A DNA stretch of 6,694 bases from Hyphomicrobiales bacterium (lineage in GTDB: Bacteria; Pseudomonadota; Alphaproteobacteria; Rhizobiales; Hyphomicrobiaceae): the NCBI GenBank assembly GCA_017304275.1, contig JAFKKW010000441.1:2084-8777 (forward strand), read 5' to 3'. The notes below the pieces were generated by a model. That model saw only the letters and a program-made list of their open reading frames with translations, did not search any database and had not been told where the DNA came from. Made by a program: the position numbers and the translations under genes. This document shows positions 1-5,355 of this stretch, piece after piece. The stretch's first letter is position 1. Every line of letters begins with the position of its first letter.

Positions 1-249
1 ATCGGCGGCAATGCCGCCGCCGCCGTCACCAAGAACGATTCCCTCGGAACGCTGGGCAATACCATTGCCGGCGCGCTCGGCGGCGGCCTCGGCGGCCAAC
101 TGCTCGGCTCGCTGCTCGGCCTCGGCGGCGCCGCCGCGACCTCCGGCCTCGACATCAACGCGATCATCAACGGCTTCGCCACGGGTGGCGTCAGCGGTGC
201 GCTGACCGCTCTGGTGCTCGGCTTCATCAAGGCCAAGCTCGCCGGCTGA
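1..249 (+). CDS. C-terminal part of a glycine-rich hydrophobic protein, function unknown
   Basis: Frame 1 is open from the first base to a TGA at 247-249, giving the last 82 residues; the start lies outside the window. The protein is rich in Gly, Ala and Leu. It has a glycine-zipper-like stretch (LGNTIAGALGGGLGGQLLG) and a second hydrophobic stretch near the end (GGVSGALTALVLGFIKAKLAG minus its last residue), so it probably lies in or on a membrane or packs as tight helices. I recall uncharacterised small proteins of this style in Hyphomicrobiales, but I know no function. It converges on phoX with 60 bp between the two stop codons. The reading frame is well supported by codon bias (mostly G or C at third positions) and by the clean stop. 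The family assignment is not. Confidence 0.7.
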   Translation: MGGNAAAAVTKNDSLGTLGNTIAGALGGGLGGQLLGSLLGLGGAAATSGLDINAIINGFATGGVSGALTALVLGFIKAKLAG

Positions 250-258
250 TCCTGGTCC

Positions 259-302
259 GGCCGTCATCTGAAGACTGGCCCCGCGTTTTTTGCTGGGCCA
301 GT
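259..302. terminator. Overlapping inverted repeats between convergent genes, probable terminator
   Basis: Two mutually exclusive hairpins are visible in the 60-bp gap. The first pairs GGCCGTC (259-265) with GAC-T-GGCC (273-280, one bulged T), with a 7-nt loop. It is followed by CCGCG and six Ts (286-291), which looks like an intrinsic terminator for the plus-strand gene. The second pairs ACTGGCCC (274-281) with GGGCCAGT (295-302), a perfect 8-bp stem with the T run in its 13-nt loop. No T tract is seen on the phoX-proximal (minus) side, so termination of phoX here is less certain. Confidence 0.5.
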
Positions 303-309
303 GCGGTCG

Positions 310-2304
310 CTATGCGATCCGGCCGCCGCCTTTGCGCGTGATGGCGACGATCGAGGGACGGGGCGGGACGCCGTCCGCGAAATCGGGCCACCGCGTTCCG
401 GGATTCTCGAACGTGGACACGGGTCCGTCGTCCTCGGTTTCGCCAGGGTGCTGGACGGCGACGAAGAACGTCTCCAGGTCCGGCGTGAAACAGGGACCGC
501 ACATCTCGGCGCCGGTCGGAACCTGGAAGAAGCAGCGGGCGGTGCCGCGTCCCCGCCCCTCGGTCTCGACGGCCCAGATGCCGTCGGCGCGGCCGGTGCG
601 TTTGGGGGAATTGCCGTCGGTTGCGACCCAGAGGCGGCCCTCGGCATCGACGGTGCAGTTGTCGGGCATGCCGAACCAGCCGTTCTCGCTCGTCGCGGCG
701 CTGAAGGTGGCGCCGACGGTGGCGATCCTGGGCGATCCGCAGCGCAAAAGAATATCCCATGTGAAGGTGTCGGACGCGTGGTCCCCGCCATCGGGCGTGA
801 TCTCGATGATGTGGCCGAACAGGTTCTCGGCACGCGGATTGGCGGCATCCGTATCGCCCGCCTTGCGCTTCGCATTGTTGGTCAGCATCAGATAGACCTT
901 GCCGGTCTTGGGATTGACGTCGATGTCCTCGGGGCGGTCCATGCGGGTTGCACCGAGCAGGTCGGCGGCAAGGCGCGTGTGGATCAGAACGTCGCCCTGG
1001 TCCCTGAAGCCGTTGGCCTCATTGAGCCAGACCTGTCCATCCTTGTTGGCGCTGCCGTGAACGAGCGGCAACCATTGGCCGGTGCCGTCGGCATGGAAGC
1101 GGGCGACGGAGAGGGTGCCCCTGTCGAGCAGGTCCCGATTGGCCTCACGGTTTCCGGGATCGACCTTGCCGTCGGTCACGAAGCGGTACACGTAGTCGAA
1201 GCGCTCGTCGTCGCCCTGGTAGACGACGAAGCGTCCGTCGCCGTTGACGATGTTGCCCGCGCCCTCGTGCTTGAAGCGCCCCATCGCCGTGCGCTTCTTG
1301 GGCATGGAGGTGGGATCGAAGGGATCGATCTCGACCACCCAACCGAAGCGGTTGGGCTCGTTGGGCTCCTTGGCAGCGTCGAAGCGGTCGTGGAAGCGGC
1401 CCCAGGCGAACCACTCGGCCGGGGCGCCGTAGCGGCGCAGCGCACGGCCCTCGAGAGTCAGCGGCTCGGCGGCGCTCTTGCTCCAGAAGTAGCCGTTGAA
1501 GTTCTCCTCGCAGGTGAGCCAGGTGCCCCATGGCGTCACGCCGCCTGCGCAGTTGTTGAGCATGCCTTTGACGCGCGTGCCGGTGGGGTCGGCGGAGGTC
1601 TTCATGCGCCCGTGGCCGGCGGCGGGGCCGGAGACGGTCATCTCCGTGTCGGCGGTGATGCGGCGCGCGTACTTCGAATTCGGCACGACGCTCCACTTGC
1701 CGCCGTTGCGGCGGATCTCGATCACCGAGCCGCCATGCGCCATCATCTCGGCGTCGACGATCTCGCGCGTCACGGCGGAGAAGTCGGCGTTCTTGTCGCT
1801 TCGCGGCGCGAGGCCCGGGAACATGAGCTCGCCGTTGGTGTACTCGTGGTTGACGACGAGCAGGCCGTGATCGGAGCGGCCTTCGAGCGGAATGAAGCCC
1901 AGGAAGTCGTTGTTGTAGCCGAACTGCAGCTTCTGCGCGGCGGCGTCCGGCTTGCCGGGGGCGAATGCGGGCGCATGGGGCAACACGGCATCGCCCCAGC
2001 GGATCAGGATGTCGGCGTCGTAGCCTTCCGCGACGTGGTGCGTCGGGGACGATGGTGCGACGGAAAGCTCCGCGAAATCGAACGGCGAGGGGGCGAGCGT
2101 CTGCTCCTTGGCCTCGGCGGCCTCGAGGGCCCGCGGCCAGAGAACCTCGGAGGCAACGGAGACGGCGACGAGGCCCTGCATCAGGTCGCGGCGCGACAGC
2201 CGCGCGGCCACCATGTCGCCCAACGTCGGATTGCCGGTCGGGTTGGAGCCCTCGTTCTCGGCGGCTTCGAAAGCGACGGACGGGGGGCGCGGGGTATGGG
2301 TCAT
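310..2304 (-). CDS. phoX: PhoX-family alkaline phosphatase, Tat-exported (DUF839)
   Basis: The 664-residue protein matches the PhoX family, periplasmic or secreted phosphatases that release phosphate from phosphoesters and use an Fe/Ca cluster rather than the Zn/Mg of PhoA. The N-terminus has a long n-region and a twin-arginine motif, SRRDLMQ (R38, R39). A hydrophobic stretch (about 44-56) and an AEA-type cleavage site near 62-64 follow, so folded export by Tat is expected, as for other metal-loaded PhoX enzymes. The family hallmark NNCAGGVTPWGTWLTCEEN is at about 250-268. C252, C265 and the acidic E266/E267 are the likely metal-ligand region, by recalled family pattern rather than alignment. 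Further conserved-looking blocks are RFKHEGAGN (343-351), RPEDID (457-462), YLMLTNN (471-477) and the WFGMPDNC segment (543-550). The start at 2304 is preceded by GAGG with 5 nt spacing. The length is normal for the family. I found no convincing Pho box upstream, so PhoB control remains open. Confidence 0.93.
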   Translation of the reverse strand: MTHTPRPPSVAFEAAENEGSNPTGNPTLGDMVAARLSRRDLMQGLVAVSVASEVLWPRALEAAEAKEQTLAPSPFDFAELSVAPSSPTHHVAEGYDADILIRWGDAVLPHAPAFAPGKPDAAAQKLQFGYNNDFLGFIPLEGRSDHGLLVVNHEYTNGELMFPGLAPRSDKNADFSAVTREIVDAEMMAHGGSVIEIRRNGGKWSVVPNSKYARRITADTEMTVSGPAAGHGRMKTSADPTGTRVKGMLNNCAGGVTPWGTWLTCEENFNGYFWSKSAAEPLTLEGRALRRYGAPAEWFAWGRFHDRFDAAKEPNEPNRFGWVVEIDPFDPTSMPKKRTAMGRFKHEGAGNIVNGDGRFVVYQGDDERFDYVYRFVTDGKVDPGNREANRDLLDRGTLSVARFHADGTGQWLPLVHGSANKDGQVWLNEANGFRDQGDVLIHTRLAADLLGATRMDRPEDIDVNPKTGKVYLMLTNNAKRKAGDTDAANPRAENLFGHIIEITPDGGDHASDTFTWDILLRCGSPRIATVGATFSAATSENGWFGMPDNCTVDAEGRLWVATDGNSPKRTGRADGIWAVETEGRGRGTARCFFQVPTGAEMCGPCFTPDLETFFVAVQHPGETEDDGPVSTFENPGTRWPDFADGVPPRPSIVAITRKGGGRIA

Positions 2305-2360
2305 GACAACCTCGGAAGCGCGGTTTTGCGCTCCCTTAGCGGGTCCAGATCACTTGCTCA

Positions 2361-2376
2361 TGACGCTTGCTGACGC
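2361..2376. repeat. Tandem TGACGC direct repeat, 10-bp period
   Basis: TGACGC occurs at 2361-2366 and again at 2371-2376, exactly one helical turn apart, about 57-72 bp upstream of the phoX start codon. On the phoX strand the pair reads GCGTCA twice. The arrangement recalls a Pho box (two CTGTCAT-like half-sites), but the period is 10 rather than 11 and the half-site differs. It may be a binding site for a tandem-dimer regulator; which one cannot be told from sequence. Confidence 0.3.
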
Positions 2377-2463
2377 AACGCTTGGAAATCATCAGGGTAT
2401 CGACCAAAAGCGATCACGGGGCGCAATACTTATCAACATTTCGTCATTGTCTTCTTCTTATCG

Positions 2464-2481
2464 AATTGATCCTGATCATTT
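2464..2481. promoter_or_regulatory. Palindrome TGATC-CT-GATCA, possible operator
   Basis: TGATC (2467-2471) and GATCA (2474-2478) form a perfect 5-bp inverted repeat around a 2-bp centre. After one mismatched pair, two more A:T pairs extend it to 2464-2481. It sits about 90 bp upstream of the phasin-like start codon, next to the only sigma70-like match, so it could be an operator. No known regulator's site is matched. Confidence 0.25.
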
Positions 2482-2509
2482 GCATTCGGGACTTGTTCGT
2501 GCCTAGCTT
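2480..2509 (+). promoter_or_regulatory. Weak sigma70-like promoter candidate for the phasin-like gene
   Basis: TTGCAT (2480-2485) and TAGCTT (2504-2509) are separated by 18 bp and lie about 60 bp upstream of the start codon. Both hexamers depart from consensus and the spacing is one base long. Similar matches arise by chance, so this is only the best candidate I see. Confidence 0.2.
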
Positions 2510-2553
2510 TGAGGCAGCAATCAAGAGATCAGAGCCAAGTGCAGCTCCGATCC

Positions 2554-2562
2554 AGGTGGGAG
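2554..2562 (+). promoter_or_regulatory. Ribosome binding site that fixes the phasin-like start
   Basis: AGGTGGGAG lies here, with its GGGAG core ending 8 nt before the ATG at 2571. No comparable site precedes the in-frame ATG at 2367. A second ATG at 2577 would have a 14-nt spacing. The site therefore supports a start at 2571. Confidence 0.6.
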
Positions 2563-2570
2563 TAAATGCG

Positions 2571-3053
2571 ATGGGTATGGGTCACCAAACCGACTTCGAT
2601 CCGAACGCATTCGGACCCTTTGGGCCCTTGGTTCAGACATATCTGACGGCATTTGAAAGTCTGGGCCTGCTGCCCGGCGAGGCGGGGCCTCAGATTCCGC
2701 AACGCGTGAGCGCTCCGCTGAAGGCGGCAGCGCGATGCCAACTCGAGGTCGTCGGCCTCGCAAACCGCCGGACGCAAGCTTACCTGCAGATTCCGGCGCG
2801 TCTCGCGCAATGCCGGTCGCCGCACGATCTGCTCAACGAGCAGATGTCGTTCTGGCGCATCGCGGCCGAGCAGTACGGCGAGACCTATCGCAGGATCTTC
2901 GACACGTGGGCGGGAACCGACGTCTGGACTTATCCGAGTGCGCGTTCGGGCGTCGCAGAGCGCGATTACATCAACTTCAACGGTACGGGCAGCAAAGAGA
3001 GCCTGCCGGCGCGTGGCGAGCCGTCCGGTGGCAAACAGCGTCGCGTCGCCTGA
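2571..3053 (+). CDS. Phasin-like protein (polyhydroxyalkanoate granule associated)
   Basis: From ATG 2571 to TGA 3051-3053 the product is 160 residues, a typical size for small phasins. Phasins coat polyhydroxyalkanoate granules through amphipathic helices and influence granule number and size. The central part (about 48-114) looks like helical phasin sequence: a helix with LEVVGLANRRTQAYLQIPARL, then the segment CRSPHDLLNEQMSFWRIAAEQ, then YGETYRRIFDTWAG. The pattern 'P-ARL-xxC-xSPxDLLxEQ-xFW' is what I associate with phasin-like proteins of Hyphomicrobiales. The N-terminus has a Pro/Phe/Gly-rich lead (DPNAFGPFGPL). The last 45 residues are polar and probably disordered. There is no signal peptide, so it should be cytoplasmic. 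Assignment rests on recalled family pattern without alignment; a generic helical protein of unknown role is the alternative. The gene stands alone, with its own terminator, divergent from phoX. Confidence 0.65.
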   Translation: MGMGHQTDFDPNAFGPFGPLVQTYLTAFESLGLLPGEAGPQIPQRVSAPLKAAARCQLEVVGLANRRTQAYLQIPARLAQCRSPHDLLNEQMSFWRIAAEQYGETYRRIFDTWAGTDVWTYPSARSGVAERDYINFNGTGSKESLPARGEPSGGKQRRVA

Positions 3054-3090
3054 TCAGGTACGCTCCCTCGTTTTACGATGTCTTTCGAGG

Positions 3091-3126
3091 CGCCCGGCTC
3101 CGAACAGGTTCCGGGCGTTTTCGTTT
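3091..3126 (+). terminator. Intrinsic terminator of the phasin-like gene
   Basis: CGCCCGG (3091-3097) pairs perfectly with CCGGGCG (3111-3117) across a 13-nt loop. It is followed at once by TTTTCGTTT (3118-3126). It lies 38 bp after the phasin-like stop codon and has the standard form of a rho-independent terminator. Confidence 0.8.
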
Positions 3127-3169
3127 CTGTACCGATCCGCAGTGATCGTGGACCGTGCCGGGCAGCCTG

Positions 3170-3275
3170 CTAGAGCCGTTCCGGCTCTAGGTCTTTGTTT
3201 GGCCGTGCTTGTTATCGGACTTCGTGAGGCACGGCTTCGCCATGACCCGGTTCCCACTTTTCCGGAAAGCACTCT
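3170..3275. repeat. Dispersed-repeat-like block with CTAGAG/CTCTAG ends
   Basis: The block starts with a 9-bp inverted repeat, CTAGAGCCG (3170-3178) and CGGCTCTAG (3182-3190), with loop TTC. Next comes a 7-bp inverted repeat, GCCGTGC (3202-3208) with GCACGGC (3229-3235). The 10-bp palindrome TTTCCGGAAA (3259-3268) follows, and the block ends in CTCTAG. On the minus strand it opens CTAGAGTGCTTTCCGG, then AAAAGTGGGAACCGG. From memory this closely resembles short intergenic repeats present in many copies in Hyphomicrobiales genomes; I cannot count copies here. The last bases overlap the ialB-family stop codon. A local transcript-end structure unique to this site is the alternative. Confidence 0.55.
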
Positions 3276-3876
3276 AGTTGAGCGCGTTGAGCCCGTCGCC
3301 GAAGCCTGCGAGCGAGATCGGGATGCCGATGCCGGCTTCCTCCGTCTGGAAGATGATGAAAATCGCCGTCTTCCCCGATTTCAGCCTGTCGATCAGCTTG
3401 TCGTCGACCGTCACCTGCGCGTAGCAGGCGAACGTATGACAGCGCAGGAACGGCGCATGGCCGATGTCGTCGCCATCGACCTTGAGGCCGATGCCCGGCG
3501 GCAGGAGAACGCCGACCGGCGCGAACACGCGCAGCACCTTCGTTCCGTTCGAGAATTTCTGGAAATAGATGGTGAGGCCGACGTTCTTGCGATCCTCGGC
3601 CGTCACGCTCTGGACGAGGGCGCAGATCTCGTTCTTCGCTCCCGGCGGCGGTGGCTTGCACACGTATTGCCAATCGCCGTACTGGCCCTTCACCTCCCCG
3701 CCGAACTGCTGTTGGAGGGCTGCGTCCTTTGCATCCTGAGCCGCGGCATCGGAGATGAGGAAATCCGTCTTCACAAGTCCGGTTAGAGCCATGCTTAACG
3801 CAGTGCACAAGACGCCGAAGAGGATTCGCCGGGCTGTGATCGCGCGCCGTACCGGCCGGCGTTCAGAGGATGTCAT
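3274..3876 (-). CDS. Invasion-associated locus B (IalB) family secreted protein
   Basis: The product is 200 residues from ATG 3876 to TAG 3274-3276. It carries a Sec signal peptide: basic n-region ending R16-R17, hydrophobic core about 18-35, and a likely cleavage after the AAA at 44-46. The mature domain fits the IalB family: GDWQYVCKPPPPGAKNEIC at about 67-85, then LTIYFQK, VLLPPGIGLKVDG, FLRCHTFACYAQ (143-154) and LKSGKTAIFIIF (165-176). Four mature cysteines (C73, C85, C146, C151) could form two disulfides. The family is named for a Bartonella protein linked to erythrocyte entry, but members are common in free-living alphaproteobacteria and their biochemical role is unknown; invasion should not be inferred. 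The start is set by the signal peptide, since the ORF extension upstream to 4080 does not look like protein. The Shine-Dalgarno is weak (a GAGG lies 14 nt upstream). The gene is divergent from coxB, a neighbourhood I recall from other members of the order. Confidence 0.85.
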   Translation of the reverse strand: MTSSERRPVRRAITARRILFGVLCTALSMALTGLVKTDFLISDAAAQDAKDAALQQQFGGEVKGQYGDWQYVCKPPPPGAKNEICALVQSVTAEDRKNVGLTIYFQKFSNGTKVLRVFAPVGVLLPPGIGLKVDGDDIGHAPFLRCHTFACYAQVTVDDKLIDRLKSGKTAIFIIFQTEEAGIGIPISLAGFGDGLNALN

Positions 3877-4131
3877 GTGAGTTGAAGAGTCCTCGATAAG
3901 CTGCGGATCAAATGACGCCGAACGTTGGGAAACAGAGGGTGATCGCCTCTCTCCGCTGCGTTCGTCTCGGCGAGGAAAAAGGCCAAAGTGGGACTCACGC
4001 CGCGCGTGCCGGCGATTGCCTGCGGAAGGCGGATAGGCTCCCGCCGGGCTGGTCTGTGCGAGGAATATTTTGCGTTGCAATAAGGTGTCTCCCCATCCCT
4101 CGGTATCGACAACGCGTGGTTATGACGCAGA

Positions 4132-4157
4132 AAACTTGACTTGAGACAAGTTTGACG
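4132..4157 (+). promoter_or_regulatory. Dyad AAACTTG-N8-CAAGTTT with TTGAC motifs, candidate coxB promoter/operator
   Basis: AAACTTG (4132-4138) and CAAGTTT (4147-4153) are perfect 7-bp inverted arms with an 8-nt spacer. A nested ACTTG-AGA-CAAGT (4139-4151) shares the right arm. TTGACT (4136-4141), TTGAGA (4141-4146) and TTGACG (4152-4157) all resemble alphaproteobacterial -35 hexamers. I see no good -10 element at the standard distance from any of them. The dyad could be an activator or repressor site for the oxidase operon; it does not match the FNR/FixK form TTGAT-N4-ATCAA. Confidence 0.35.
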
Positions 4158-4192
4158 ATTGTGCTGTGTGTGGATTGGGAGACTCCGACGTT

Positions 4193-4242
4193 ACCGCGCG
4201 CGCTCAGGGTGGTGAGTGCTGCGAGACGCGGTCGCGCGCGGT
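4193..4242 (+). repeat. 10-bp perfect inverted repeat in the coxB leader
   Basis: ACCGCGCGCG (4193-4202) pairs with CGCGCGCGGT (4233-4242) around a 30-nt loop. A second small hairpin, CCGCC (4245-4249) with GGCGG (4255-4259), follows directly. There is no T tract, so neither looks like a simple terminator. If transcription starts near the TTGAC motifs, both would lie in the 5' leader of the coxB mRNA. Confidence 0.45.
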
Positions 4243-4310
4243 TCCCGCCGAGCTGGCGGTGACGCCGGTAGGAACATTCGGCAAGATCGGATGACCGACA
4301 TCAGGGAGAT

Positions 4311-4330
4311 TTCCGGCATCGTCGCCGGAA
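4311..4330 (+). repeat. Hairpin just upstream of the coxB ribosome site
   Basis: TTCCGGC (4311-4317) pairs with GCCGGAA (4324-4330) with a 6-nt loop. The stem ends 10 nt before the GGGGAG ribosome site at 4341-4346 and 23 nt before the start codon, close enough to affect ribosome access or mRNA stability. Confidence 0.45.
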
Positions 4331-4340
4331 TTACGGAATC

Positions 4341-4346
4341 GGGGAG
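4341..4346 (+). promoter_or_regulatory. coxB ribosome binding site
   Basis: GGGGAG ends 7 nt before ATG 4354. This, with the signal peptide that begins right at that ATG, picks 4354 over the in-frame ATGs at 4291 and 4216. Confidence 0.7.
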
Positions 4347-4353
4347 CGCATTA

Positions 4354-5271
4354 ATGTTGAAATGGATTCGGAAGTGTATGCCTCAGACGGCGCTGGCCGG
4401 GCTTCTCGCCCTGCTGTTCGTGCCGGGCGCGGCGATGGCCAACAACGGGCTGGGGCATGCCTTGCCCGGCCAGATGGGCTTGCAGGAAGCGGCCACGCCG
4501 ATCTCCCATGAGCTTCACACATTCTACGATCTGACAAACATCATCATCATCGCGATCGCGATCTTCGTCCTGATCCTGCTCCTCTACGTGATGTTCCGCT
4601 TCAACGAGAAGAGCAATCCGACCCCCAGCACCACCACCCATCACACGCTCCTCGAAGTGGCCTGGACCGTGATCCCCATCCTGATCCTGGTGGTGATCGC
4701 CATCCCCTCGTTCAAGCTGCTGATGAATCAGTACACGTATCCGAAGCCCGATCTCACGATCAAAGCGATCGGCAATGCCTGGTTCTGGGAGCACGAGTAT
4801 CCGGACTACGGCAACTTCAACGTCACCTCCAACATGCTGACCGATGAAGAGGTGGCCGAGCGCAACGCCAAGGGCGTCCCCTCGCCGCGTCTTCTGTCGG
4901 TCGACAACGAGATCGTCGTGCCCGTGAACAAAGTGGTGCACGTGCTCGTGACCTCGAACGACGTGATCCACAACTGGACCATTCCGTCGTTCGCGTCCAA
5001 GACCGACGCCGTGCCCGGCCGTGTCACCGCGACCTGGTTCCAGGCCGAGAGGGAAGGCATCTTCTACGGCCAGTGCTCGGAGCTCTGCGGCCTCAATCAC
5101 GCGTTCATGCCGATCGCGGTGGGCGTCGTCTCGGAGCAGGTGTTCAACGAGTGGGCCGGTGCGATGCAGGCCAAGGACCGCAAGAAGGCGCGGGAAATCC
5201 TCGACAAGGTCGCGCTCGACCAGGCCGGCATCAAGACCGTCGCCGACAGCGCTTCGGCGCAAGCGCGCTAA
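4354..5271 (+). CDS. coxB: Cytochrome c oxidase subunit II (CuA subunit), aa3 type
   Basis: Subunit II takes electrons from cytochrome c at its periplasmic CuA centre and passes them to heme a in subunit I. The 305 residues start with a Sec signal peptide (basic MLKWIRK, hydrophobic core, AMA at 27-29 before NNG). Two transmembrane helices follow (about 62-82 and 101-123), joined by a short loop with HHTLLEVAWTVIP. The periplasmic cupredoxin domain has all CuA ligands: H206 in VIHNWTIP, then C241, E243, C245, H249 and M252 in the segment GQCSELCGLNHAFMP. The aromatic electron-entry segment is AWFWEHEYPDYG (142-153). A charged tail (about 270-305) has no heme-binding CxxCH, so this is not a fused caa3 form. 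Length is normal. coxA follows after 84 bp with no terminator between, so they should form one operon. In older alphaproteobacterial nomenclature the gene is ctaC. Confidence 0.97.
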   Translation: MLKWIRKCMPQTALAGLLALLFVPGAAMANNGLGHALPGQMGLQEAATPISHELHTFYDLTNIIIIAIAIFVLILLLYVMFRFNEKSNPTPSTTTHHTLLEVAWTVIPILILVVIAIPSFKLLMNQYTYPKPDLTIKAIGNAWFWEHEYPDYGNFNVTSNMLTDEEVAERNAKGVPSPRLLSVDNEIVVPVNKVVHVLVTSNDVIHNWTIPSFASKTDAVPGRVTATWFQAEREGIFYGQCSELCGLNHAFMPIAVGVVSEQVFNEWAGAMQAKDRKKAREILDKVALDQAGIKTVADSASAQAR

Positions 5272-5278
5272 TCGCCAT

Positions 5279-5308
5279 GGGCGCCGCTTCCTCGGGGAGG
5301 GAGCGCCC
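5279..5308 (+). repeat. Strong intercistronic hairpin between coxB and coxA
   Basis: Outer arms GGGCGC (5279-5284) and GCGCCC (5303-5308) enclose an inner stem TTCCTC (5288-5293) with GAGGGA (5297-5302, one T:G pair) and loop GGG. A CGC bulge (5285-5287) separates the two stems, for 12 base pairs in all. It begins 8 bp after the coxB stop. The sequence after it is AACCAAAGCC, with no T run, so it is not an intrinsic terminator. It could protect the coxB 3' end or mark a processing site. Confidence 0.6.
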
Positions 5309-5355
5309 AACCAAAGCCAGGAATGGAAACACCCAGGTCAAAAGGGTTTCGAACA

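Larger units (their letters stand above)
2305..2570. promoter_or_regulatory. Divergent promoter region between phoX and the phasin-like gene
   Basis: These 266 bp hold no gene I would defend. An open frame runs upstream of the phasin-like gene from 2367, but its extra 68 residues look untranslated and the ribosome site lies at 2558-2562. The middle (about 2390-2510) is visibly richer in A and T than the flanking genes, as expected for promoters. Distinct elements inside it are listed separately: a tandem TGACGC pair, a TGATC palindrome and a weak sigma70-like match. Both genes must be transcribed outward from here. Confidence 0.6.
3877..4353. other. Intergenic region between ialB-family gene and coxB; no gene
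   Basis: These 477 bp carry only short overlapping open frames without credible protein character. Promoters for the two divergent genes must lie here. Near the middle is TTGC-GTT-GCAA (4070-4080), a small inverted repeat. The segment nearest coxB, from about 4130, holds a dyad and three hairpin-forming repeats, listed separately. ATG 4291 is in frame with coxB and would add 21 residues, but its nearest AGGA is 17 nt away, so I read this stretch as untranslated leader. Confidence 0.7.

Noticed and set aside
301..2373. 690-codon open frame antisense to phoX, plus similar ones antisense to coxB (4351-5310) and coxA (5338-6654)
   Set aside because: The frame opposite phoX is in exact codon register with it, so a stop would appear only where phoX uses TTA, CTA or TCA. 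Those codons are rare in GC-rich genomes. The translations are compositionally biased with no recognisable domain, while the opposite strand encodes clear proteins; the same reasoning covers the coxB and coxA cases.
2440..2460. TCGTCAT followed by TTCTTCT as a Pho box for the phasin-like gene
   Set aside because: The first half matches five of seven consensus positions but the second only three, too weak to call.
2367..2570. N-terminal extension of the phasin-like gene from ATG 2367
   Set aside because: The added 68 residues look like translated promoter sequence, no ribosome site precedes 2367, and a good one sits 8 nt before ATG 2571.
3170..3190. 9-bp hairpin as an intrinsic terminator for the phasin-like or ialB-family gene
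   Set aside because: There is no proper T tract on either strand; the phasin-like gene already has a clear terminator at 3091-3126, and the hairpin fits better as part of the repeat block.
3877..4080. Longer start for the ialB-family gene at 4080
   Set aside because: It would bury the signal peptide behind 68 residues of unpatterned sequence.
3912..4139. 75-codon plus-strand open frame in the ialB-coxB gap
   Set aside because: No ribosome site, no domain-like pattern, and it overlaps the likely promoter region.
4216..4353. Longer start for coxB at 4216 or 4291
   Set aside because: Neither has a properly spaced ribosome site, and ATG 4354 has GGGGAG at 7 nt and starts a normal signal peptide.
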